A stretch of DNA of 64,000 nt from an uncultured Saprospiraceae bacterium (GTDB taxonomy: Bacteria; Bacteroidota; Bacteroidia; Chitinophagales; Saprospiraceae). The translations under genes and the position numbers were made by a program. Of the stretch, positions 34,865 to 43,229 are shown one piece after another. Numbering within the stretch: position 1 is the stretch's first letter; each line of letters begins with the position of its first letter. The notes under the pieces were generated by a model that made no database searches, was not told the DNA's origin, and saw nothing but the letters and a program-made list of their open reading frames with translations. The stretch spans positions 1 through 64,000 of the forward strand of contig CALFBH010000033.1 in NCBI GenBank assembly GCA_937951615.1. The letters are read 5' to 3'.

Positions 34865-36298
34865 ATGGCGCATCATACACCACCTGTACTTCAAAAAGCT
34901 TATGATACAGAAAGCTTTCGCGAATTGGGACATCAGCTCATTGAACTCTTGGCTGACCATATTCAACAGGTACAGTCGGATACAAATCAGCTGGTGATTC
35001 CTTATCGCACACCGGACACAGAATTGAACTATTGGCAGAACCATCTCAATAATCCAGGCAAACCGATTGATTTGTTTAAAGGCATTTTACAACATTCCAT
35101 TAATCTACACCATCCACGTTATATTGGACATCAGATCGCTGTGCCAGCTTTGATTTCAGGCTTAGCCGGTATGATGTCGGATGTGTTGAATAATGGAACG
35201 GGCGTCTATGAAATGGGCATGGCGTCCAATGCAATAGAACGAATCGTGACGGATTGGGTAGCTGAAAAAATTGGTTACGAAAAAAGTGCGTCAGGACTGA
35301 TTACTTCAGGCGGCACATTGGCAAATCTGACCGCTTTGCTGGCAGCCCGAAAAGCCAAAGCTCCAACAGATGTCTGGGATAAAGGACATGCAGAAAAACT
35401 GGCAATTATGGTGTCGGAAGAAGCACATTATTGTGTAGATAGAGCAGCGAAGGTCATGGGATTAGGCAGCGAGGGCATTATCAAAATACCCGTTGATGAA
35501 CGCTTCAAAATTCGGACAGACTTACTGGAAGACCATTTGCGAAAAGCGAAAGAAAAAGGGCTGATTGTCATTGCACTCATTGGTTGCGCATCTACTACAG
35601 CTACAGGCTCTTATGATGACTTAGCCGCATTGGCAGATTTTGCGGAGCAGCATAATTTGTGGTATCACATAGACGGAGCGCATGGTGGCGCGGTGGTTTT
35701 TTCAGAACAGTATCGCCATCTGGCAAAAGGCATAGAACGGGCAGATTCAGTCGTGATTGATTTTCATAAAATGATGCTGACTCCTGCGCTCAATACTGCC
35801 CTGGTTTTTAAGCGAGGAGCAGATGGTTACAAAACATTTCACCAACGCGCCCAATATCTCTGGGAACTCGAACAGTCGCCCGAATGGTACCATTCTGGTA
35901 AACGGACTTTCGAGTGTACCAAACTGATGTTGTCAATTAAAGTTTATGCCATTCTGAGCACTTATGGAGCAGGCATTTTTGAAGAAAATATCAATCATTT
36001 ATATGGAATGGGGCTGGCTTTCGCCAAAATGATTGAACAGCATCCCGATTTTGAAATCGCAGTTTTACCAGAAGCCAATATTGTCAATTTTAGATACATC
36101 AATGCCCCTGCCGACCAAGTCAATGAGCTTAATGCTGCCATTCGACAAGAACTTATTGAATCGGGTAAATTTTATATTGTACAGACAGTCATTCGCGATA
36201 AGCGATACCTACGAACTACGGTGATGAATGTACATACCCAAGCATCAGATTTTGAGGCTTTGCTAGCAGAGATTGTGCAAATAGCAAGTCGGTTATAG
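34865..36298 (+). CDS. PLP-dependent group II decarboxylase
   Basis: 477 residues. PLP-binding features are SGGTLANLTALLAARK near residue 140, the Asp in WYHIDGAHGGAVVFS, and the Schiff-base Lys in VIDFHKMMLTP (about residue 302). The family includes aromatic amino acid, glutamate, diaminobutyrate, cysteine-sulfinate and aspartate decarboxylases. HYCVDRAAKVMGLG and the overall length fit the aromatic/aspartate type. The substrate cannot be fixed from sequence. It is monocistronic; the preceding repeat covers its upstream region. Confidence 0.87.
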   Translation: MAHHTPPVLQKAYDTESFRELGHQLIELLADHIQQVQSDTNQLVIPYRTPDTELNYWQNHLNNPGKPIDLFKGILQHSINLHHPRYIGHQIAVPALISGLAGMMSDVLNNGTGVYEMGMASNAIERIVTDWVAEKIGYEKSASGLITSGGTLANLTALLAARKAKAPTDVWDKGHAEKLAIMVSEEAHYCVDRAAKVMGLGSEGIIKIPVDERFKIRTDLLEDHLRKAKEKGLIVIALIGCASTTATGSYDDLAALADFAEQHNLWYHIDGAHGGAVVFSEQYRHLAKGIERADSVVIDFHKMMLTPALNTALVFKRGADGYKTFHQRAQYLWELEQSPEWYHSGKRTFECTKLMLSIKVYAILSTYGAGIFEENINHLYGMGLAFAKMIEQHPDFEIAVLPEANIVNFRYINAPADQVNELNAAIRQELIESGKFYIVQTVIRDKRYLRTTVMNVHTQASDFEALLAEIVQIASRL

Positions 36299-36379
36299 TT
36301 CTTACAAAATTCCTAAAGCAACAACTTATAGGATAAAAACGTATTAATGTCTATCAATCATTTCTATCTTTGTAGAAGG

Positions 36380-36495
36380 AAAATGTGTTGAGGTGTTGAT
36401 GTGCGCATGTGTTGATGGGATTCGTTTGCGAAGCAAAACACAACAACACAACAACACAACAACACAACAACACAACAACACAACAACACAACAAT
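36380..36495. repeat. TGTTGATG / ACAACA array with TTTGC-GAA-GCAAA core
   Basis: The left side repeats TGTTGAGGTGTTGATG and TGTTGATGGG, the core TTTGC-GAA-GCAAA is at 36425-36437, and the right side is (ACAACACAACA)n to 36492. It ends 4 bp before the PorP-like ATG. The same words recur at 62695-62890. Confidence 0.75.
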
Positions 36496-36498
36496 AAA

Positions 36499-37521
36499 AT
36501 GAAACAATACCTACTACTCATTGCGCTATTTATCCTTACGGGAACAGCTTTTGCACAAGACCACCACATCTCTCAGTTTTATGCAGCGCCACTCACGCTC
36601 AACCCTGCACTGACCGGTTCGATGGGTGGAAAATATCGGGTCACCGCTCTGTATCGAAACCAATGGCAGACGGTGCTAGAAGATCCATTCAAAACCATGA
36701 TGGCGAGTTTTGATATGAGTGTAAAAATGGGCGGCAGTAATGCAGACAAATTAGGTGTCGGCATGTTCTTTTTTTCTGACAAAGGCGGTTCAACGGATGT
36801 CTCGACCAATCAGGTTTCTGTCTCGGCAGCTTATCACAAAGCGATGGGCATGCGCAAAGAGCGTTTTTTGAGTGCTGGATTTCAGTTGGGGGTAGCACGG
36901 CGTGACATTAATTATAATGCACTGACATTCAATGACCAATTTGACGGGACAGGCGGCTATACATTAGCTTCTGAAGAAACTTTGCCAAGTAACAGTCGAG
37001 GATATTCCGACCTTTCTGCCGGACTCAATTATACCCGATTTTTCAAGTCTGGACGTTCCTTCAATACAGGTGTCGGGATTTTTCATGCCAATGGTCCAAA
37101 TGTTGCCTTAAATGAGGAGGTTGTGAGTCGATTACCGACTCGCTTGACGGCTTATTTGGGAAGTGAATTGCCATTGACGAGAAAAATAACTATCCTACCA
37201 CGCATGCTGGTCTATGTGCAAGGTACACACATGGAAGTCAATACAGGAGCGAATGTCAAATTTCCGCTAGGTGGTTATAATGGAAGTGCGCTGCACCTCG
37301 GTCTTTGGTTGCGTCCCGTATATGATGTGGAAACTTCCATGGCACTGGACGCTGCTGTCCTGCTCATCGGTTTTGAAACGGATAATTTTGCCTTTGGAAT
37401 GAGTTATGATGCCAACCTGTCAAGTCTAAGTGCGGCGAGTAGCTATTTTGGTGGATTTGAATTGTCGATGACTTATGTTGGAAATGATGAAAATGAAGGC
37501 GTTTTGTGTCCTGCTTTTTGA
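36499..37521 (+). CDS. PorP/SprF-family T9SS outer-membrane protein
   Basis: About 340 residues with a signal peptide ending FAQ, then DHHISQFYAAPLTLNPALTGSM, the diagnostic start of PorP/SprF proteins. These beta-barrel proteins work with T9SS: SprF is needed for SprB secretion, and PorP/PorK/PorN form the ring complex. The location next to a non-T9SS gene and the lack of a large cargo gene upstream leave its specific role open; it could serve the giant SprB-repeat protein at 50 kb. The ATG at 36499 was chosen because the upstream codons are translated ACAACA repeat. Confidence 0.87.
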   Translation: MKQYLLLIALFILTGTAFAQDHHISQFYAAPLTLNPALTGSMGGKYRVTALYRNQWQTVLEDPFKTMMASFDMSVKMGGSNADKLGVGMFFFSDKGGSTDVSTNQVSVSAAYHKAMGMRKERFLSAGFQLGVARRDINYNALTFNDQFDGTGGYTLASEETLPSNSRGYSDLSAGLNYTRFFKSGRSFNTGVGIFHANGPNVALNEEVVSRLPTRLTAYLGSELPLTRKITILPRMLVYVQGTHMEVNTGANVKFPLGGYNGSALHLGLWLRPVYDVETSMALDAAVLLIGFETDNFAFGMSYDANLSSLSAASSYFGGFELSMTYVGNDENEGVLCPAF

Positions 37522-37602
37522 TTTAATCGTGACTGGCTAATTGGTAACTGCTTATTAAATATGAAATTAAATCTTTAACTTTGGTGAAAACTAACAATTA
37601 AC

Positions 37603-37965
37603 ATGCAGCTAGTAATCAACATCCTAATCGGCTTAGTCGCCTTAATACACATTTATATCTTATGGTTCGAAATGTTTGCCTGGACAACAAAAGGACCAAA
37701 AGTATTCCGTAATTTTCCAAAGGATTTATTTGAGAAAACAACATCCTTAGCAGCAAATCAAGGCTTGTATAATGGCTTCCTTGCAGCTGGTCTGATTTGG
37801 ACATTTTTCATTCAGAATGCAGAATGGAGCGATAATGTAGCCCTTTTCTTTCTAGCTTGTATCGCAGTAGCTGGAATTTATGGCACTTTCACTGCAGACA
37901 AGAAAATATTCTTTGTTCAAACCTTACCCGCTATAATCACAATATCACTCATCCTTGTTTTTTAA
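37603..37965 (+). CDS. DUF1304 membrane protein
   Basis: 120 residues with four hydrophobic segments and short loops (VINILIGLVALIHIYILWFEMF, ANQGLYNGFLAAGLIWTFF and two more). The pattern with WFEMFAWTTKGPKVF and NQGLYNGFLAAG identifies the DUF1304 family of small integral membrane proteins of unknown function. The gene has its own start and no overlap with neighbours, and the sequence after it (37966-38118) is a short word-like array with no obvious terminator. Confidence 0.85.
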   Translation: MQLVINILIGLVALIHIYILWFEMFAWTTKGPKVFRNFPKDLFEKTTSLAANQGLYNGFLAAGLIWTFFIQNAEWSDNVALFFLACIAVAGIYGTFTADKKIFFVQTLPAIITISLILVF

Positions 37966-38118
37966 ACAAAAAAATTAAAACCCATTCTACTAAAATCCCC
38001 TTAGCGCCCCTTCGTCATTTAGTGGTTCAAAAAAACAGCCCGATGCGCAACCCAACAAAAAAAACGATGCGCAACCCAATGATTCATCATTTATAGTTCA
38101 TCATTCATCATTTCCAAA

Positions 38119-38895
38119 TTACCCCGCAATCATGTGACCACCATCAGCCGTAAAGACACCGCCCGTACAATAAGCACCCGCATCAGAAGCCAACAACAAA
38201 GCCAGCCCGGCCATCTCATCCGGTTGTGCCATACGACCAGCAGGCAAGTGTTCCTCCACCTGCTTCAAAACCGCCTCATTTTTCCACAGAGCCGCACTAA
38301 ATTTAGTCTGTATCAATCCAGGACAAATAGCATTGCTACGAATACCGTCTTGTCCCCATTCTTTTGCCTGATTTTTGGTCAGCATAATCAGCGCAGCCTT
38401 ACTCACACTGTACAAACCCAAACCAAAAGACGGCTTCATGCCTTCTACCGAAGCAATATTGATAACTGAACCGCCGCCCCGACTTTTCATAATCGGATGA
38501 CATAAATTGGCCAATAAAAAACAAGCCTTTACGTTGATGTCCATAATCTTGTCGAATAGCGGTCCATCTGCCTGCGTTATGGGCGCGAAGGTAGGATTAG
38601 TCGCTGCATTATTCACCAAAATATCTATACCGCCATACTTTGCAACTGTTTGTTCTACCAGATTTTTAACCTGCTCCTGATCGCCTACATGACAGGCAAT
38701 ACCTGTGGCTTCCAGTCCGTCATTGCGAAAGCCCTCCGCCACGACATCCACCGCTTCCTGTCGTCGACTGCTGATAATCACTTTTGCGCCATGTTCCGCT
38801 AGTCCGCGTGCAATAGATTCACCAATCCCCTTACTCGCTCCTGTGATGATAGCGACTTTGCCATCTAAGCTAAATTGTTTTTTTATTCTGTCCAT
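38119..38895 (-). CDS. SDR-family oxidoreductase
   Basis: 258-residue classical short-chain dehydrogenase/reductase. TGASKGIGESIARGL (NAD(P) binding, about 18-32), NNAA (about 91-94), the Ser/Tyr/Lys triad in SVEGMK...YSVSKAALIM, and CPGLIQTKF are visible. The pattern (GGVFTADGGHMI at the C-terminus) is typical of FabG/dehydrogenase-reductase type 4-like enzymes. The substrate is unknown. It is divergent from moaC, with 231 bp between the two starts. Confidence 0.9.
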   Translation of the reverse strand: MDRIKKQFSLDGKVAIITGASKGIGESIARGLAEHGAKVIISSRRQEAVDVVAEGFRNDGLEATGIACHVGDQEQVKNLVEQTVAKYGGIDILVNNAATNPTFAPITQADGPLFDKIMDINVKACFLLANLCHPIMKSRGGGSVINIASVEGMKPSFGLGLYSVSKAALIMLTKNQAKEWGQDGIRSNAICPGLIQTKFSAALWKNEAVLKQVEEHLPAGRMAQPDEMAGLALLLASDAGAYCTGGVFTADGGHMIAG

Positions 38896-39126
38896 GTTAA
38901 TTCCTATTTTAGATTATTTGTAATTAATTCATTCGTGGCAAAAAATAATGCCTTGTTGTCCTCGACTCCGCTCGGACAACTGCAAACCTGTGAATCATTC
39001 ATAATTGCCCGATTCGTAATTAAACGATTCGTAATTCGTAATTATCCTCCCGCCAAGATACACATTCACAAAATAAATCGAAGCCGTATTTTGGATAAAT
39101 TGAATATTTGGAGTAGTTTCATAAAT

Positions 39127-39606
39127 ATGAAAAAACAATTCACCCATTTAGATACTTCCGGCAATCCATCCATGGTCAATGTCGGACATAAAATACCGAC
39201 CCAACGCTCGGCAAAAGCCAGAAGCATCGTCTGGCTCGGCGATGAAATCATGGACAGACTGGAAAATGACGAGATTCACACCAAAAAAGGTCCAGTCTTT
39301 CAAATCGCTATCATAGCAGGTGTCATGGCAGCCAAAAAAACAGGCGAACTGATTCCGCTTTGTCATCCCATTGGCATGGACAATTGTCAAATTGATATTC
39401 ACATCAATGAAAAACGAGAAGTTGTGATTGACTGTACTGCCAGCGTATTTTCAAAAACAGGCGTAGAAATGGAAGCCCTCACTGGAGCAAGTCTTGCTGC
39501 GCTAACTGTCTATGATATGTGCAAAGCATTTTCTCACGACATTATTATAAAAGAAACAAAACTGATGGAAAAGAAGGGCGGAAAACGAGATTTTACAAGA
39601 ACATAA
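39127..39606 (+). CDS. moaC: Cyclic pyranopterin monophosphate synthase
   Basis: About 159 residues from ATG 39127, the normal size. It carries out the second step of molybdenum-cofactor synthesis with MoaA. VNVGHKIPTQRSAKARS, GPVFQIAIIAGVMAAKKTGELIPLCHPI and MEALTGASLAALTVYDMCKA match the family, including the DMCKA active-site segment. It heads a cofactor group with the MobB/MobA-like fusion and moaE. moaA, moaD, moaB and moeA are not in the window. An ATG far upstream would add residues encoded by non-conserved DNA. Confidence 0.93.
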   Translation: MKKQFTHLDTSGNPSMVNVGHKIPTQRSAKARSIVWLGDEIMDRLENDEIHTKKGPVFQIAIIAGVMAAKKTGELIPLCHPIGMDNCQIDIHINEKREVVIDCTASVFSKTGVEMEALTGASLAALTVYDMCKAFSHDIIIKETKLMEKKGGKRDFTRT

Positions 39607-39660
39607 GTGGAAATGCAAATACAAACACAAATGTCAAACTCAAACTCAAACTCAAAAACT
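39606..39660 (+). repeat. Divergent copy of the 105-bp repeat
   Basis: AAGTGGAAATGCAAATACAA, then ACACAAATGTCAAACTCAAACTC; similar to the left end of the copy at 21009. It begins at the moaC stop codon. Confidence 0.5.
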
Positions 39661-39689
39661 ACTGGTAACGCGAATTAAGGGCTAAGGAA

Positions 39690-39800
39690 TATGAAAAATT
39701 GCAAAATTGTGTATATGTATGATAATTGAAGGTGCATTTTTGCTACGCAAAATGTTGTAAAAACACAATTTCACAATCACACAATTCCACAATTTTATAT
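39690..39800. repeat. ATTGCAAAATTG / CACAATTCCA array, TTTTGC-TAC-GCAAAA core
   Basis: Left words AAAATTGCAAAATTGTG; core at 39738-39752; right words CACAATTTCACAATCACAC and CAATTCCACAATTTT. The arms are complementary. The array ends 9 bp before the next ATG. Confidence 0.65.
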
Positions 39801-39809
39801 AAAACAAAC

Positions 39810-40943
39810 ATGAAACATCAAAAACATACAAAACTAACACGCCCCGATATAGGACAATTTCACAGAAATGAATGGGGGATTCTGGGGACAAATTGCGGTA
39901 GCATACAAACGATGGCAAATACCTGGATAAAGCGGCTTTCGCCAAAATATAAGATGGCTTATCTAGATGCCGACCACAAAAGCGCAGACGAAGAACAAGA
40001 AAGTATGGGCGAAAAAACGCTAGAATATACCGATAAAATCAACTTTCATCGGCTCGACTGGCAGGCAAAAATGGAAAGTCATCAGTATCGAACATTATTC
40101 AATGATGCCGACGTAGTACTACTCAATGGCAACCACTTCAAAGCAAATCGTCAACTGGTCGTCATAGACCCAAAGAAGGCTGCTTCCTTGCAACGCAAAC
40201 TGGATAGGTTGGCAAATGTAGAAGCGTTCATATTGACGGAAGGCGTGGAAACCGTGCCTGGTTTTTTGCAAGACCATTTGCCCGAATGGGAGAAAATACC
40301 CGTCTTCGGAATACAGGAACTGGATAAAATCGGTGACTACCTGCTACAGCGCATAGAAAGTCGAAAAGTTCCACTAAAAGGGCTGATTTTGGCAGGCGGA
40401 CAGAGTACACGAATGGGAAAAGACAAAGGACTCATCGAATATTTTGGAAAGCCGCATCGAGAATACTTATATGACTTAGTCGCACCATTTTGTACCGAAA
40501 CTTATCTCTCTGTACGTGCAGGACAATCGGGTATAAATGGGAAATTTCCTGTAATTGAAGATACATTTTTGGGCTTGGGGCCGAAGAGTGCCATACTCTC
40601 TGCTTTTCGCGAAGATCCCAATGCCGCTTGGTTGGTATTGGCTTGCGATTATCCATTGATGAATAAAAAAACACTGGAACAACTGGTAAATCATAGAAAC
40701 CCTTCCTGCCTTGCAACAGCTTTTAACAGTCCGCATAATAAATTTCCTGAACCGCTAATTACGATTTGGGAACCGCGCAGTTATGCTGTTTTGTTGCAAT
40801 TTCTAGCGCAGGGCTATTCCTGCCCACGCAAGGTGCTTATCAACTCAAATGTACATTTAATAGACCCCAAACAACCCGAAATCTTTCAGAACGTGAATCA
40901 TCCTGAAGAATACGAACAGATTATACAAAAACTACCCCAATAA
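39810..40943 (+). CDS. mobA: MobB-like/MobA fusion nucleotidyltransferase
   Basis: About 377 residues. C-terminal half (from about residue 190): a MobA-like nucleotidyltransferase, with LILAGGQSTRMGKDKGLIEYFGKP as the signature and LACDYPLMNKKTL for the metal-binding Asp. It transfers GMP or CMP to molybdopterin. N-terminal half: a MobB-like P-loop fold (HRNEWGILGTNCGSIQTMANTWIKRL), where the Walker A Lys is missing (LGTNCGSIQ), so this part probably no longer hydrolyses GTP. It sits between moaC and moaE. The last codons (LPQ-stop) are encoded by the word array that follows. Confidence 0.82.
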   Translation: MKHQKHTKLTRPDIGQFHRNEWGILGTNCGSIQTMANTWIKRLSPKYKMAYLDADHKSADEEQESMGEKTLEYTDKINFHRLDWQAKMESHQYRTLFNDADVVLLNGNHFKANRQLVVIDPKKAASLQRKLDRLANVEAFILTEGVETVPGFLQDHLPEWEKIPVFGIQELDKIGDYLLQRIESRKVPLKGLILAGGQSTRMGKDKGLIEYFGKPHREYLYDLVAPFCTETYLSVRAGQSGINGKFPVIEDTFLGLGPKSAILSAFREDPNAAWLVLACDYPLMNKKTLEQLVNHRNPSCLATAFNSPHNKFPEPLITIWEPRSYAVLLQFLAQGYSCPRKVLINSNVHLIDPKQPEIFQNVNHPEEYEQIIQKLPQ

Positions 40944-41036
40944 CCCAAATACCCAATAACCCCAATACCCAAATACCCAACACCCCAATAACCCAATAAC
41001 CCAACACCCCAATACCCCAATAACCAATAACCAAAT
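40932..41036. repeat. CAATAACCC / CCAAATACCC word array
   Basis: About 12 near-identical 8-to-10-base words (CCCAATAACCCAAATA) fill the space from the end of the mobA-like gene to 3 bp before the moaE ATG. Its first repeat supplies the stop codon of the upstream gene. The array has no complementary partner arm nearby. Confidence 0.7.
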
Positions 41037-41038
41037 AC

Positions 41039-41461
41039 ATGGAAAAAATAGACATCCTACTCAGCGACCAAACACTCCGCACAGAAACCTGTATTGATTT
41101 TGTGACGCGACCAGACTGTGGCGGCATCAGTGTGTTTATTGGTACAGTACGCAATGAGACAAAAGGAAGAGGTGTGGTTCGATTGGAATTTGAGGGTTAT
41201 AAACCCATGGCGATTGCTGAAATGAGAAAGATTGCTGAACGAGCCTGCGAACACTGGAATGTTCAGCGCATTGCCATTCATCATCGTACAGGTGTTTTAC
41301 AAATTGGCGAAATTCCAGTTGTTATTGCGGTTGCCTGCCCCCATAGAAAAGCAGCTTTTGAAGCCTGTCAATTTGCCATTGATACCCTGAAAGAAACTGT
41401 GCCGATATGGAAAAAAGAAGTTTTTGAAGACGGAGAAAGCTGGGTAGCTGCGCATCCTTAA
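41039..41461 (+). CDS. moaE: Molybdopterin synthase catalytic subunit
   Basis: 140 residues. With MoaD it inserts two sulfurs into cyclic pyranopterin to give molybdopterin. GGISVFIGTVRNETKGRGVVRLEFEGYKPMA, IAIHHRTGVLQIGE and IPVVIAVACPHRKAAFEACQFAIDTLKETVPIWKKE match the family, including the conserved Lys pair. It is the third gene of the cofactor group. The stop abuts the stop of the convergent DUF58 gene with no bases between. Confidence 0.95.
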   Translation: MEKIDILLSDQTLRTETCIDFVTRPDCGGISVFIGTVRNETKGRGVVRLEFEGYKPMAIAEMRKIAERACEHWNVQRIAIHHRTGVLQIGEIPVVIAVACPHRKAAFEACQFAIDTLKETVPIWKKEVFEDGESWVAAHP

Positions 41462-42796
41462 TTAAATCATTCCCCGCGCTTTCAATTCGAGATATTTATT
41501 CACGGTATTGACAGATAATTCTTCTGGTCGGGTCAGGATAGTTTGAATCCCATATTTGCGCAGCGTGCCAACAATCTGGCGTTTTTCTGAGATAAAACTT
41601 CGGGCAACAGTCTGAATATAAATACCTTCCGTATCGGCTGCCTCGCCTTCCACAAAATCGGCAATTTCTGTATTGTCAAAAAAGACAACAACCAGCAAAT
41701 GCAGGCGGTTGATTTTTCTTAGAATCGGGAGCACCCGTTCCAATGCGTACATGCTTTCAAAATTGGTGTATAATAACACCAGGCTGCGCCCTTTTATAAT
41801 GTTACGCGCTGCATAATAAAGGAGCTCATAATTGGCTTCCAGATGACGCTCCTTTTCATTATACAGTGCATTGATAATTTTCCTTAAATGCACAGGACTT
41901 CGTTCGGCACGAATCACTGTTCCCACCTTATCGGAAAAAGTAATGAGTCCGGCTTTATCATGTTTTTGAAGGGCAATATTGGCAATCACCAAACTTGTAT
42001 TGATTGCATAATCCAGTAGACTTAAACCCTCAAAAGGCATTTTCATCGTTCGGCTTTTATCAATCACAACATAGACCTGCTGGGCGCGTTCATCTTCATA
42101 TTGATTGACCATCAAATCACCTCGTCTGCCCGTTGCTTTCCAGTTTACACTTCGATAATCATCGCCTTTGACGTAGTTTTTGATTTGCTCAAATTCATAA
42201 CTGTGTCCCAGTCGCCGTAGTTTTTTAATACCTTGAAAATGAGAGATTTTATTCATCGCTTTCAGCTCAAATTTTTTCATCTGCTGAATAGATGGATAAA
42301 CTGGCACGACCTCTGGTTCGGCAACAAGAAAACGACGTTGCAATAAGCCTATCTGTGAAGCAGCAAACACATTGGCATGACCAAAAGCATACTCGCCTCT
42401 TGTGGTTGGACGCAGCTTGTACCGAGCTATTTTTTTTGCACCTTTCGGTAAAAATAATTCCAATGAAAATTTTCGTTCTTGAAATTGTTCAGGTAGCTCG
42501 TCGATAACAGTTAATTGCATCGGTACACCAGAAGTGCTTTCTAGTTCTAGTGCTACGTTATTTTCATCGCCAAGTGAAAAGACTTTTGGTACTTTTCGTT
42601 TTCCAGTGATGCTAAAGTTTCGACTATATAGAAGCAATCCGTCAATCAATACGACAAAAGCCGCCACGACTAGTGCGGCTTGTAGCACAGGAAACAGAAA
42701 CTGAATCGCAAAGCTCAAGGCAAATAAGCCTGCTATTATCCCGAAAACGAGAAAAAAGCGGTTAGTGAGGTAGAGGTTTTTGATAATTTGAATCAA
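41462..42796 (-). CDS. DUF58 domain protein
   Basis: 444 residues with two N-terminal transmembrane helices (about 13-33 and 36-53). The DUF58 signature is RSVNWKATGRRGDLMVNQYEDERAQQVYVVIDKSRTMKMP, where VVIDKSRTM is a degenerate vWA/MIDAS-like motif. Such proteins are usually encoded with a MoxR ATPase and vWA (Bat) proteins in Bacteroidota, but none is in this window upstream or downstream. Function unknown. It overlaps nothing, and a nested palindrome sits immediately upstream. Confidence 0.85.
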   Translation of the reverse strand: MIQIIKNLYLTNRFFLVFGIIAGLFALSFAIQFLFPVLQAALVVAAFVVLIDGLLLYSRNFSITGKRKVPKVFSLGDENNVALELESTSGVPMQLTVIDELPEQFQERKFSLELFLPKGAKKIARYKLRPTTRGEYAFGHANVFAASQIGLLQRRFLVAEPEVVPVYPSIQQMKKFELKAMNKISHFQGIKKLRRLGHSYEFEQIKNYVKGDDYRSVNWKATGRRGDLMVNQYEDERAQQVYVVIDKSRTMKMPFEGLSLLDYAINTSLVIANIALQKHDKAGLITFSDKVGTVIRAERSPVHLRKIINALYNEKERHLEANYELLYYAARNIIKGRSLVLLYTNFESMYALERVLPILRKINRLHLLVVVFFDNTEIADFVEGEAADTEGIYIQTVARSFISEKRQIVGTLRKYGIQTILTRPEELSVNTVNKYLELKARGMI

Positions 42797-42814
42797 AGGC
42801 TAAATAATCAATGG

Positions 42815-43004
42815 TGGTAACAGTTTAGGTCGATGGTCAATAGTCCATGGTCGATGGCTGTTTTTTAGTATTCAGGTCATTTCAGTATTTCATTTTGCTT
42901 TGCAAAATGCGTGCAAGGCTTATAAAACAGAAATATTATTAAATCACATCTATTCCCGATAGCTATCGGGAATAGACCATCGACTATTGACTAAACTGTT
43001 ACCA
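42815..43004. repeat. 190-bp nested palindrome, TTTTGC-TTT-GCAAAA core
   Basis: The outer arms TGGTAACAGTTTAG (42815-42828) and CTAAACTGTTACCA (42991-43004) are perfect complements. Next come GTCGATGGTCAATAGTCC-type words and their mirror near 42975-42990. The core ATTTTGC-TTT-GCAAAAT is at 42892-42908, and a separate 26-bp perfect palindrome centred on GATAGCTATC is at 42950-42975. This element fills most of the 42797-43229 gap. Confidence 0.75.
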
Positions 43005-43174
43005 ATGGTGAATGTATTGGGTAAATATACAGCTTTCTAAAGAGATTACAAATTATATAAAGACACCCTTTTTTAGTCGCTCCCTTAGTCAATCATAGGA
43101 TTTTTTTTGAAATGTCGTGTGGAGGTCATATTCTTGAATATGCCAGTTAATATTCTGTAAAAATTGCAAATGAC

Positions 43175-43194
43175 AGATAATTTTTAGTTTTTTT
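43175..43194 (+). promoter_or_regulatory. 20-mer shared with the next T9SS gene
   Basis: AGATAATTTTTAGTTTTTTT, identical to 45069-45088. It is 35 bp before this gene and 75 bp before the next, so it may be a common regulatory element or an inherited duplication. Confidence 0.45.
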
Positions 43195-43229
43195 GCGGTG
43201 ATATTAAAACATTAAACTAATTTTTTACT

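Noticed and set aside
36409-36498. In-frame N-terminal extension of the PorP-like gene rich in Thr, Gln and Asn
   Set aside because: The residues are translation of the ACAACA array; the true start with a signal peptide is at 36499.
38875-39126. Longer N-terminus for moaC
   Set aside because: 84 extra residues have no family match and overlap the divergent SDR promoter region; ATG 39127 gives a normal size.
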